A stretch of 13,656 nucleotides of DNA from Flavobacteriales bacterium UBA5422 (GTDB lineage Bacteria > Bacteroidota > Bacteroidia > Flavobacteriales_D > Crocinitomicaceae), in NCBI GenBank assembly GCA_002409405.1, contig DHNG01000020.1:147580-161235 (forward strand). Direction: 5' to 3'. Made by a program: the position numbers and the translations under genes. The notes beneath the pieces were generated by a model. That model did no database searches, was not told the DNA's origin, and saw nothing but the letters and a program-made list of their open reading frames with translations. Below, piece after piece: positions 8,231 through 13,656 of this stretch (the first letter of the stretch is position 1; each line of letters opens with the position of its first letter).

Positions 8231-8283
8231 TCATACTACTTTAGTTTATAACTGACAATGATTTGTTTTTCAACTGTTTAATT

Positions 8284-8967
8284 TCAGATTATTAATGGAA
8301 TAAATCGATATTTCACTTTTTCACAATATGCTTTATACCCAACTAAATTTTGTTTTAATTCGTTTTCTTCATCAATCGTTCGGTAAGCAATCACGAAAGC
8401 AATAATCAAAACAGGCAGCAAACCATAATAAGAACCCAGGGCTGTTGGGGTAAATAATAATAAAGCTAAAGCACCTGTATACATTGGATGTCGTACAATT
8501 CCATACAATCCTGTCGAAACTACTTTTTGTTTTTCCTGTACTTCGATCGTTGCGCTCAAAAATGTATTCTGCTTGAAAACAAAGAATAAGAAAATAAATG
8601 CAAGGACACAAACCAAATTACTGGTATAAGAAAGTTGTATTGGAACATTCGACCATTTGTTTTGATAATCGAGTGCTGATAAAACAAAAATTCCTAAGAA
8701 TAATAGCCCAGCGATGGATTGAATTATTTTTTGTGTTACCCTTGTTTCACTCACAGGTCCGGCTGCAAGCCTGCTTTTCAATAAATGTTTGTCAAACAAA
8801 AAAAGATAAACTGTAATCGTAATAACAGAACTGGTAAATATACTTAAGTACAACCACGCCAAAGTATACTTAAAACTTCCGTATGAGAGAAATAATGCTG
8901 CTCCCATAGTACAAAGCAGAAATAACAATCCTAAAAAACTTTTCAATAATAATTCTGATGGTTTCAT
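8284..8967 (-). CDS. Isoprenylcysteine carboxyl methyltransferase-like membrane protein, 227 aa
   Basis: An integral membrane protein with about five hydrophobic segments (residues about 9-29, 33-57, 82-102, 112-131, 160-193). The SAM-binding core of the ICMT/PEMT-like family is visible: STGLYGIVRHPMYTGA (about 151-166) and, after the last membrane segment, TIDEENELKQNLVGYKAYCE (about 196-215). These correspond to the family's RHPxYxG and EExxL...YxxY motifs. The family methylates lipid-like or small substrates at the membrane. The bacterial substrates are mostly unknown, and bacteria lack prenylated CaaX proteins. The start is fixed by an unusually good Shine-Dalgarno sequence. It lies 97 bases downstream of the broken hydrolase on the same strand and inside the 16-bp repeat pair, suggesting accessory status. 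Confidence 0.82.
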   Translation of the reverse strand: MKPSELLLKSFLGLLFLLCTMGAALFLSYGSFKYTLAWLYLSIFTSSVITITVYLFLFDKHLLKSRLAAGPVSETRVTQKIIQSIAGLLFLGIFVLSALDYQNKWSNVPIQLSYTSNLVCVLAFIFLFFVFKQNTFLSATIEVQEKQKVVSTGLYGIVRHPMYTGALALLLFTPTALGSYYGLLPVLIIAFVIAYRTIDEENELKQNLVGYKAYCEKVKYRFIPLII

Positions 8968-8975
8968 TTTTTTGT

Positions 8976-8984
8976 CTCCTTTTT
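8976..8984 (-). promoter_or_regulatory. Strong Shine-Dalgarno sequence of the methyltransferase-like gene
   Basis: On the minus strand the bases read AAAAAGGAG, ending 8 bases before the ATG at 8967. Such a clear purine-rich site is unusual among the genes of this window and fixes the start. Confidence 0.6.
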
Positions 8985-9001
8985 GTTTCGATTACAATGA
9001 C

Positions 9002-9034
9002 CGTTAACGTTTTCGGGCTTGGCGGTATGCCGAA
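9002..9034. repeat. Degenerate attC-like half element
   Basis: The stretch holds the palindrome CGTTAACG (9002-9009) and, on the plus strand, AACGTT, seven bases, then TTGGCG (9006-9024). The same two blocks with the same 7-base spacing occur in the element at 13304-13322. A small hairpin (GGC, GCC) follows. A matching opposite arm is not present, so this is at most half of an element. Confidence 0.4.
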
Positions 9035-9064
9035 TATTTTTAAAATAAACCCTATTTTTCGAAG

Positions 9065-9415
9065 TTAAATTATTTTTTTCATAAAAACTGATTTTAGACT
9101 GTTAACTCCTTTGTCTTTGAAAAGTTTAATTAGTCCAGCAACCTCTGATCTATTTAAAAGAATATTTACCTGTTTTTCATAACATTCGGAAAACACACTT
9201 TCCAAACTGTCGGACTTTGGAATAATAGTGCCTGTAAGAGCCAAATTTAGCACGAACTCTGGGTGTTGTTTCGTAAACTCCATTCCAGCCAATGTGTCCA
9301 TAGAATGACACAAAATTTTGACTTTTTTAAGTTTGAGGTCTTTTATCAAAGCATATAAATCGTCAACATTTAACTTTTCAATAAACAATTCATCCCCAAC
9401 AAAAGAAGTAGCCAC
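9065..9415 (-). pseudogene. Truncated alpha/beta-hydrolase fragment, 116 codons
   Basis: The fragment covers only the central part of an alpha/beta-hydrolase: VDDLYALIKDLKLKKVKILC, then the nucleophile elbow CHSMDTLAGMEFTKQHPEFV and the following strand LNLALTGTI. In intact members the elbow reads G-x-S-x-G with a second Gly after it. Here it is CHSMD, so the Ser is kept but both flanking glycines are lost. The N-terminal strands with the oxyanion HG motif and the C-terminal catalytic Asp/His are missing. A full member is about 250-300 residues. The frame opens right after an in-frame TAA at 9419-9421 and would need a GTG start at 9415. It is best read as a decayed gene. It is not a close copy of the hydrolase at 12453-13283, whose sequence differs throughout. 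Confidence 0.65.
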
Positions 9416-9442
9416 AACTTAGGTGCTTTTCTTCGTGACCTC

Positions 9443-9458
9443 AAGCGGGGAAACTTCT
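9443..9458. repeat. 16-bp direct repeat, right copy
   Basis: AAGCGGGGAAACTTCT, identical to 8179-8194. Read on the minus strand in the same frame, both copies give RSFPA preceded by HQ and a short hydrophobic stretch, so they may derive from one ancestral coding sequence. This copy lies upstream of the hydrolase fragment. Confidence 0.7.
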
Positions 9459-9594
9459 AATTTTTTGATGGAGGGTTTGGAGCAGAAATTACAAAATCTT
9501 AGTGTCCGAGATTCTGTTACAACAATCCTTAATTGAGTTACATTTTATTTGTATTAAGTTCGGAACTTTGTTCTAACCTTAAAATCAAACGGAT

Positions 9595-10290
9595 ATGGTA
9601 AAGATTCTAATTGTGGTAACCAGCGTGAACATGTATCAAAACAGTAATCTGGAAACAGGATTATGGGTAAGCGAACTGACACACATTTATCAAGGTGCAC
9701 AAGAGCACGGATATGAAGTGACGATTGCAAGTCCGAAAGGTGGTGTGACTCCAATTGACCCTGAAAGTTTAAAACCAATAGTACGGGATAAAATTTCCGA
9801 AAGCTATTGGGCAGATTCCTCTTTCAGAGAACTGCTTCAAAATACCAAAAGCTTGGAAGAAGTTTCCAATAAGCAGTTTGATTGTGTTTATCTGGCCGGC
9901 GGACATGGGACGATGTACGATTTTCCAGATGACAGCACGTTGCAATCAATCATCAGAACCCATTACGAAAAAAATAAAATTATATCTGCAATTTGTCACG
10001 GTGTAGGCGGATTGCTAAATGTGAAGCTTTCTAATGGCGACTATTTGATAAAGGGTAAAACCATAACAGGATTTAACTGGTTTGAAGAGAGCTTAGCTCG
10101 TCGAAAAAAACAGGTTCCTTTTAACCTGGAAGCAGCCTTGAAAGAACGAAAATCCAACTATAAAAAAGCGTTTATTCCAATGACTTCAAAAGTACTCGTT
10201 GATGATAATCTGATTACAGGTCAAAATCCCTTCAGCTCAAAAGAAATGGCCAAAGTGGTTATGCGGCAATTAGAAAAGATCAGCCAATAA
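9595..10290 (+). CDS. DJ-1/PfpI-family protein (Hsp31-like), 231 aa
   Basis: A member of the class I glutamine-amidotransferase-like superfamily, in the larger Hsp31-like branch. Landmarks in order: the N-terminal strand KILIVVTSV; the conserved acid in LETGLWVSEL (E21); VTIASPKGGVTPIDPES; the strand DCVYLAGGHGTMYDF (96-110); and the nucleophile elbow ISAICHGVGGLL with C134 and H135. Members act as glyoxalase-III-type enzymes, chaperones or deglycases, so detoxification of reactive carbonyls is plausible but not proven. The length is normal and there is no signal peptide. It is followed after 23 bases by the epimerase-like gene and then an AraC regulator, all on the plus strand, which suggests one stress-response unit. 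No good promoter box is seen in the 180 bases upstream; the best is GAACTTTG at 9563-9570, one mismatch from consensus. Confidence 0.88.
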   Translation: MVKILIVVTSVNMYQNSNLETGLWVSELTHIYQGAQEHGYEVTIASPKGGVTPIDPESLKPIVRDKISESYWADSSFRELLQNTKSLEEVSNKQFDCVYLAGGHGTMYDFPDDSTLQSIIRTHYEKNKIISAICHGVGGLLNVKLSNGDYLIKGKTITGFNWFEESLARRKKQVPFNLEAALKERKSNYKKAFIPMTSKVLVDDNLITGQNPFSSKEMAKVVMRQLEKISQ

Positions 10291-10313
10291 TTTTCAACTA
10301 AAAACAAAGAGCA

Positions 10314-11252
10314 ATGCAAACCATACTTGGAGCCAACGGACAAATTGGCGAAGAACTGGCAAGAGAATTGAAACGAAACTTTACTTCCGACATTCGGATC
10401 GTAAGCCGTGATGCAAAGAAAATCAATGATACAGATGAAGTGTTTTCGGCGGATTTATCTATCCGGGAAAAAGCTATTGAAGCTGTGAAAGGAAGTGAAA
10501 TAGCTTATTTCACCTTAGGCCTTCCAATTAGTTCAGAACTGTGGGAAAACCAGTTTCCGCTTATTCTCCAAAATGTAATTGATGCCTGTAAAATCAACGG
10601 AACAAAACTCGTATTTTTTGACAATACCTACATGTATCCGCAAGACGGTCGAATTTTGACAGAAGAAACCATTTTTAAACCTGTTGGCAGAAAAGGACAA
10701 GTAAGAAGGAGAATGGCAGAAATGGTGCTAAAGGAAATTCGGTCAGGTGAATTGAACGCAGTTATTTGTCGTGCTCCTGAATTTTACGGTCCGGGAAAAA
10801 CACAAAGCATCACCAATGCTTTAATTTTTAACAATATAAAGGAAGGTAAAAGGCTGAGACTACCTTTAAGCGATTCAAAAAAACGAAGCCTGATCTGGAC
10901 TCCCGACGCAAGCCGTGCAACCGCTTTGATAGGAAATACACCTGACGCGTATGGTCAAACCTGGCATTTACCAGTAGATGAAAGCCATCCGACATACAAA
11001 GAGTTTATTACCTTGTCATCTCAGGTCTATGGAAAAGAATTAAAGTATTCAGTTGTACCGAAATTCATTTTTAACATAGGTTCATTATTCAATGCACGGG
11101 TGAAAGAATTGAAGGAATTGCTTCCAAGATATGAGCATAATAATTTGTTTGATGATTCAAAATTCAGAAAACACTTTCCCGGGTTTAATGTGACTAGCTA
11201 CAGAGAAGGAATAGAACAGATTAAGAACGAACCACTTTCAGTGCAGAAATAA
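10314..11252 (+). CDS. NAD(P)-dependent epimerase/dehydratase-family protein (atypical SDR), 312 aa
   Basis: A Rossmann-fold protein of the extended/atypical short-chain dehydrogenase superfamily. The dinucleotide motif GANGQIG sits at residues 6-12. DIRIVSRDAKK is the second strand that selects the cofactor, FSADLS the Asp-containing third strand, and IAYFTLGLP the fourth. LVFFDNTYMY and the later RAPEFYGPG match epimerase-like members. The usual catalytic YxxxK is not found at its expected place (RKGQVRRRM follows the EET...PVG segment), so it may be a reductase or binding protein of the NmrA/epimerase-like kind rather than a true sugar epimerase. The N-terminus begins directly at the Rossmann strand, a few residues shorter than usual. 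It is co-directional with the DJ-1 gene (23-base gap). Its last codons overlap the likely promoter of the AraC gene. Confidence 0.82.
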   Translation: MQTILGANGQIGEELARELKRNFTSDIRIVSRDAKKINDTDEVFSADLSIREKAIEAVKGSEIAYFTLGLPISSELWENQFPLILQNVIDACKINGTKLVFFDNTYMYPQDGRILTEETIFKPVGRKGQVRRRMAEMVLKEIRSGELNAVICRAPEFYGPGKTQSITNALIFNNIKEGKRLRLPLSDSKKRSLIWTPDASRATALIGNTPDAYGQTWHLPVDESHPTYKEFITLSSQVYGKELKYSVVPKFIFNIGSLFNARVKELKELLPRYEHNNLFDDSKFRKHFPGFNVTSYREGIEQIKNEPLSVQK

Positions 11253-11267
11253 AAAAAAGTACATTTG
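11236..11267 (+). promoter_or_regulatory. Promoter of the AraC-family gene
   Basis: TTTC at 11236-11239, a 20-base gap, then TACATTTG at 11260-11267. This is an exact TAnnTTTG -7 box at the right distance from a one-mismatch -33 TTTG. Transcription would begin about 20 bases before the ATG at 11294. The -33 element lies inside the last codons of the epimerase-like gene. Confidence 0.55.
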
Positions 11268-11293
11268 CAATGTATCAATCAGAACATAAATAG

Positions 11294-12205
11294 ATGAAAG
11301 CTCCGGTAAAAGTTTCGTCAATTAGCATCTTGCATCAGTTTTTAGGATTAAAGAAACCCTCCAATCCGCTGATCAGCGTATTCAATTTTGACGACATGAA
11401 ACTAGAGTCAGAAATGATTCTCAATGCTGTTACTACCGATTTTTATGTGATTACCCTGAAGAAAGATTGTGCAGGTGGCAAATGCAAATACGGCCAGCAG
11501 TATTATGATTTTGATGAAGGAATCATGTACTTCATAGCTCCACATCAAGTGTTACAGTTTGAAGATGTACTTCTGAATGGAGTGAAAGGCTTTGTGCTTG
11601 TGATGCATCCCGATTTCTTGCAAGGCTATAATTTAGCTTCTCAAATAAAGGATTACGGGTATTTTTCTTACGCAAGCAGTGAAGCGTTATTCCTTTCTGA
11701 AAAGGAAGAAAAATCGACAATGGACATTATCGAAAATGTCAGTCGTGAAATAGATGCCAACATGGATGCGTTTACACAAGATCTGCTGATATCTAATATT
11801 GAGTTATTGCTCAAATACTGTGATCGTTTTTACAATCGTCAGTTCTTAACAAGAAAGAAAGTCAATAATGATTTGCTAACGAAGCTGGAAACACTGTTAG
11901 ATGATTATTTCAAAAGCGAACAATTGCTTGAAAAAGGTATTCCAACGGTACAATTTGTTGCAGGAGAATTGAATCTTAGTCCCAATTATCTGAGTGATAT
12001 GCTGCGTATTCAAACAGGGCGAACGACTCAACAACATATACAAAACAGAGTCATTGAAAAAGCAAAAGAACTTTTGTCTACTACTGGAATGTCTGTGTCC
12101 GAAATAGCTTATTCTTTAGGTTTTGAACATTCACAATCTTTTCATCGCTTGTTCAAAAGCCGTACATCAATTTCTCCATTAGAGTTCAGAAAGTCATATA
12201 ATTGA
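11294..12205 (+). CDS. AraC-family transcriptional regulator, 303 aa
   Basis: Residues about 25-110 form a cupin-like N-terminal sensing domain (FYVITLKKDC, GIMYFIAPHQVLQFED, GFVLVMHPDFL). Residues about 205-303 form the double helix-turn-helix AraC DNA-binding domain: helix one around VAGELNLSPNYLSDMLRIQT, helix two around SVSEIAYSLGFEHSQSFHRL with the conserved FKSRTSISPLEFRKSY end. C59 and C64 (DCAGGKC) sit in the sensing domain and could be redox- or electrophile-sensitive, which is inference only. The gene follows the epimerase-like gene by 41 bases but has its own promoter. It probably controls the DJ-1/epimerase genes next to it, as is common for regulators of this type. No signal peptide; cytosolic. 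Confidence 0.9.
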   Translation: MKAPVKVSSISILHQFLGLKKPSNPLISVFNFDDMKLESEMILNAVTTDFYVITLKKDCAGGKCKYGQQYYDFDEGIMYFIAPHQVLQFEDVLLNGVKGFVLVMHPDFLQGYNLASQIKDYGYFSYASSEALFLSEKEEKSTMDIIENVSREIDANMDAFTQDLLISNIELLLKYCDRFYNRQFLTRKKVNNDLLTKLETLLDDYFKSEQLLEKGIPTVQFVAGELNLSPNYLSDMLRIQTGRTTQQHIQNRVIEKAKELLSTTGMSVSEIAYSLGFEHSQSFHRLFKSRTSISPLEFRKSYN

Positions 12206-12390
12206 TTGGCTTTGATTCTTTAGCAGGTCTTTTCATATTTTTTTCGCTCTCACTCTGAAAAGAAAAAGAGTTTAAAGTGAGGGTGGGAGCAAATTAAAGA
12301 ATTGGAAATCATTGGTTTTTAAAAGATTTGAACATTCAGATTATGTTCGTTTTTGAATACGTAGGGGTTTGCCGAAGGTGGGTTATCTAA

Positions 12391-12445
12391 GCACAAAGCT
12401 CACAGGTTTTACGTCAGCCTGCCTGACGTAAAACCTGTGTTGTGC
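12391..12445. repeat. attC-like palindrome downstream of the hydrolase gene
   Basis: CACAGGTTTTACGTCAG (12401-12417) pairs perfectly with CTGACGTAAAACCTGTG (12423-12439) around a 5-base loop. Outside it GCACAA (12391-12396) pairs with TTGTGC (12440-12445) around an unpaired AGCT. The whole 55-base structure ends 7 bases before the hydrolase stop codon. Neither strand has a T tract after it, so it is not a standard terminator. On the minus strand the outer blocks read GCACAAC and TTTGTGC, near the RYYYAAC and GTTRRRY ends of integron attC sites. Confidence 0.55.
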
Positions 12446-12452
12446 ACAGTAC

Positions 12453-13283
12453 TCATTTTATTAGTTTTCTTATATTTTCTATAACAAGGTTCGGTTCTTC
12501 AAGATAAACGAAATGTCCAGATTTATTAGTTTTTATTTGAGTAAAGTTTGTAATTCCTTTTCCTAAAGATTGATGTGCCAAAGACCAATCTAGTACAAGC
12601 TCTTTAGTCATTTCGTAGTCTGTTTTAGTTGAAGTAATTACAATTATAGGTATGTTGGGTAAAGGTGGCAATTTTTTTAAAAAATTTACATTCTCTATAA
12701 GTTCAGCAGCTTCCATTGCAGCTCCTTTCATTTTTTCTGTCATAAATTGTTGAACAAGTATTTCTTCATGTGCTTGAGACATTGTTGCATATTGTTTGAA
12801 GTTTTCATTGTTTGGTTCTATAAATAATAAAGCTTTTATTTTGTCGGGATGTTGGATGGCATATCCTCTGGCGATTGCACCACCCAAAGAATGGCTAACA
12901 ATAATTACTTTCTGATTCATTCCTGTTTTGCTAATAATAAAGTCAAGGTCATTCACAAGTGCTTGCATTCCTCTTGTGTCAGTTGGTGCAGAAGATTTTC
13001 CATAGCCTTGTCTGTCATATGCGATAACTTGTGCATTTTGTCCGATTGTGTCAAAAATGCCACTTTCTAACCAAGTCGAACCATCAACGCCAAGTCCTGA
13101 TTCAAATACTACAGTGTTTTCCCCTTCGCCACCAGTATATATTTGTAATCGTTTAGTGTCATCGTTTACAAAAGAAGTTGTTAGTTTAAAATCTTTTTTC
13201 TGTTGCCCGCAGGAAATAAATAAAAGAACAATTAGAAAAGTCGTTGCACATTTTTTAATGATGTCAGAAGTTTTTGTTTTCAT
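12453..13283 (-). CDS. Putative lipoprotein alpha/beta-hydrolase, 276 aa
   Basis: The N-terminus is a lipoprotein signal: MKTKTSDIIKKCATTFLIVL, then LFISC with lipidated C25 in a Bacteroidota-style lipobox, so the enzyme should be anchored outside the cytoplasm. The fold follows in order: strand and oxyanion region TVVFESGLGVDGSTW (about 57-71), VIAYDRQGYGKSS (86-98), nucleophile elbow VSHSLGGAIARGYAIQHP (S132), IIVITSTKTD (possible acid D222), and SGHFVYLEEP with catalytic H257. The first Gly of GxSxG is Ser. The length is normal and the catalytic Ser and His are present, so it is likely an active esterase, lipase or peptidase-like enzyme of unknown substrate. It fits almost exactly between two palindromic elements (12391-12445 and 13300-13392), like a mobile gene cassette. 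Confidence 0.85.
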   Translation of the reverse strand: MKTKTSDIIKKCATTFLIVLLFISCGQQKKDFKLTTSFVNDDTKRLQIYTGGEGENTVVFESGLGVDGSTWLESGIFDTIGQNAQVIAYDRQGYGKSSAPTDTRGMQALVNDLDFIISKTGMNQKVIIVSHSLGGAIARGYAIQHPDKIKALLFIEPNNENFKQYATMSQAHEEILVQQFMTEKMKGAAMEAAELIENVNFLKKLPPLPNIPIIVITSTKTDYEMTKELVLDWSLAHQSLGKGITNFTQIKTNKSGHFVYLEEPNLVIENIRKLIK

Positions 13284-13299
13284 GTCTTTAAAGTATTGT

Positions 13300-13392
13300 G
13301 CACAACGTTGATCTTATTGGCGAAGCTACGAGAAAATATAGATAACAGTTGTGTTTAATTATGTTCGCAATTTTGTCAATATGTTGTTGCAC
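13300..13392. repeat. attC-like imperfect inverted repeat upstream of the hydrolase gene
   Basis: On the minus strand the element starts with GTGCAACAACATATTGAC followed by ATTGCGAAC, and ends with CTTCGCCAAT, then ATCAACGTTGTGC. The two arms of about 30 bases pair with a few bulges around a centre of about 37 bases. The outer blocks GTGCAAC (13386-13392) and GTTGTGC (13300-13306) each differ by one base from the integron attC ends RYYYAAC and GTTRRRY. The element begins 10 bases after the propeller gene stop and ends about 17 bases before the hydrolase start, the arrangement expected between cassettes. Confidence 0.5.
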
Positions 13393-13402
13393 GTTCATAT
13401 TT

Positions 13403-13656
13403 TTAAAATTGTTTATCAAATGTTTTCCCGTTGAATTTATAAACACCACCTTCCGCCATTCCAAAAAGCAAGTTTTTATTTTGGTCTTCTTCTTGGATTG
13501 AACGGATTTGATTGTCTGATAAACCTTCATTGGTTGTAAAGTATTCAAATGATATCCCATTATAAACACTTACACCCTCATTATGACTTCCAAACCAATA
13601 ATTACCTTTACTGTCTTGAAAGATAACACGTATTCCCGAAGTAAATTTCAAGGTGT
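13403..13656 (-). CDS. Two-component-regulator-type beta-propeller protein, C-terminal end (runs off right edge)
   Basis: The minus-strand frame is open from the right edge to a TAA at 13403-13405, giving 83 visible residues. Two propeller blades of about 40 residues are seen: IRVIFQDSKGNYWFGSHNEG with VSVYNG, and LSDNQIRSIQEEDQNKNLLF with GGVYKFNGKTF. These match the Reg_prop repeat (IxxIxxDxxGxxWxGT..GGLxxYDG) found in the periplasmic sensor part of hybrid two-component systems of Bacteroidota. The protein ends right after a blade with no transmembrane segment, kinase or DNA-binding domain, so it is either a stand-alone propeller protein or a fragment. The true start lies outside the window. 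It ends 10 bases before the attC-like element, consistent with a neighbouring cassette. Confidence 0.75.
   Translation of the reverse strand, partial: TLKFTSGIRVIFQDSKGNYWFGSHNEGVSVYNGISFEYFTTNEGLSDNQIRSIQEEDQNKNLLFGMAEGGVYKFNGKTFDKQF

Larger units (their letters stand above)
7861..8283. other. AT-rich non-coding gap after the lod pair
   Basis: About 420 very AT-rich bases lie between convergent units. They contain the terminator-like hairpin at 7895-7947, one copy of a 16-bp direct repeat (8179-8194), and a 55-codon open remnant on the minus strand (8063-8230). I recognise no RNA gene. Confidence 0.5.

Noticed and set aside
8372..8816. Extra frames inside the methyltransferase-like gene (minus 8372-8611, plus 8598-8816)
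   Set aside because: They are shadows; the main frame has membrane segments, family motifs and a strong Shine-Dalgarno sequence.
12249..12281. Hairpin after the AraC gene (CTCAC/GTGAG or ACTCT/AGAGT)
   Set aside because: The alternatives compete, the stems are only 5 bp, and no T tract follows on either strand, so I do not call a terminator.
13288..13569. Minus-strand 93-codon frame overlapping the right end
   Set aside because: It is out of frame with the propeller repeats, which are clearly coding in the frame ending at 13403, and it runs through the palindromic element.
1..13656. CRISPR array, tRNA, rRNA, insertion-sequence transposase or integrase
   Set aside because: I found no regularly spaced repeats, no tRNA-like or rRNA sequence and no transposase or integrase frame in the window.

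Overview
The window looks like chromosomal DNA of a Bacteroidota bacterium, most likely a flavobacterium-like marine or freshwater lineage. The signs are AT-rich intergenic DNA, promoter-like TAnnTTTG boxes, a secreted Ig-like/lamin-tail protein, a beta-propeller protein of the two-component-regulator type, a short Bacteroidota-style lipobox and few Shine-Dalgarno sequences. The genus cannot be fixed from the sequence alone.

Layout. Bases 1-1295 (minus) hold the N-terminal 431 residues of a large secreted protein that runs off the left edge. Bases 1679-3114 (minus) hold a two-gene unit: a TPR protein, then a small unknown protein. Bases 3491-7860 (plus) are the centrepiece, a tightly coupled pair. 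The first gene encodes a 1081-residue protein with a catalase-like heme domain fused to a LodA-like (cysteine tryptophylquinone) amino-acid/amine oxidase. The second, overlapping by 4 bases, encodes a LodB-like flavoprotein of the kind needed to mature the quinone cofactor. LodA enzymes release H2O2, so joining an H2O2 producer to a catalase-superfamily heme domain in one chain is the most interesting observation here. An AT-rich terminator-like hairpin follows the pair.

Bases 8063-9458 (minus) look like a small accessory or decaying block: an open remnant of unknown origin, an isoprenylcysteine-methyltransferase-like membrane protein, and a broken alpha/beta-hydrolase. A perfect 16-bp direct repeat lies near both ends. 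Bases 9595-12205 (plus) are a DJ-1/PfpI-family protein, a NAD(P)-dependent epimerase-like protein and an AraC regulator. The regulator has its own good Bacteroidota-type promoter at the end of the epimerase gene.

Bases 12391-13392 hold a putative lipoprotein alpha/beta-hydrolase (minus) that fits closely between two palindromic elements sharing TTGTGCACA cores. Each element folds into a long stem resembling an integron attC site, so the gene looks like a mobile cassette, although no integrase is visible. A similar half-motif occurs at 9006-9024. The right edge carries the C-terminal end of a beta-propeller protein (minus), which finishes just before one of these elements.

The lod pair acts as one unit (oxidase plus maturation flavoenzyme). 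The DJ-1/epimerase/AraC set probably forms a second unit for stress or electrophile response. The remaining genes look like independent accessory genes.
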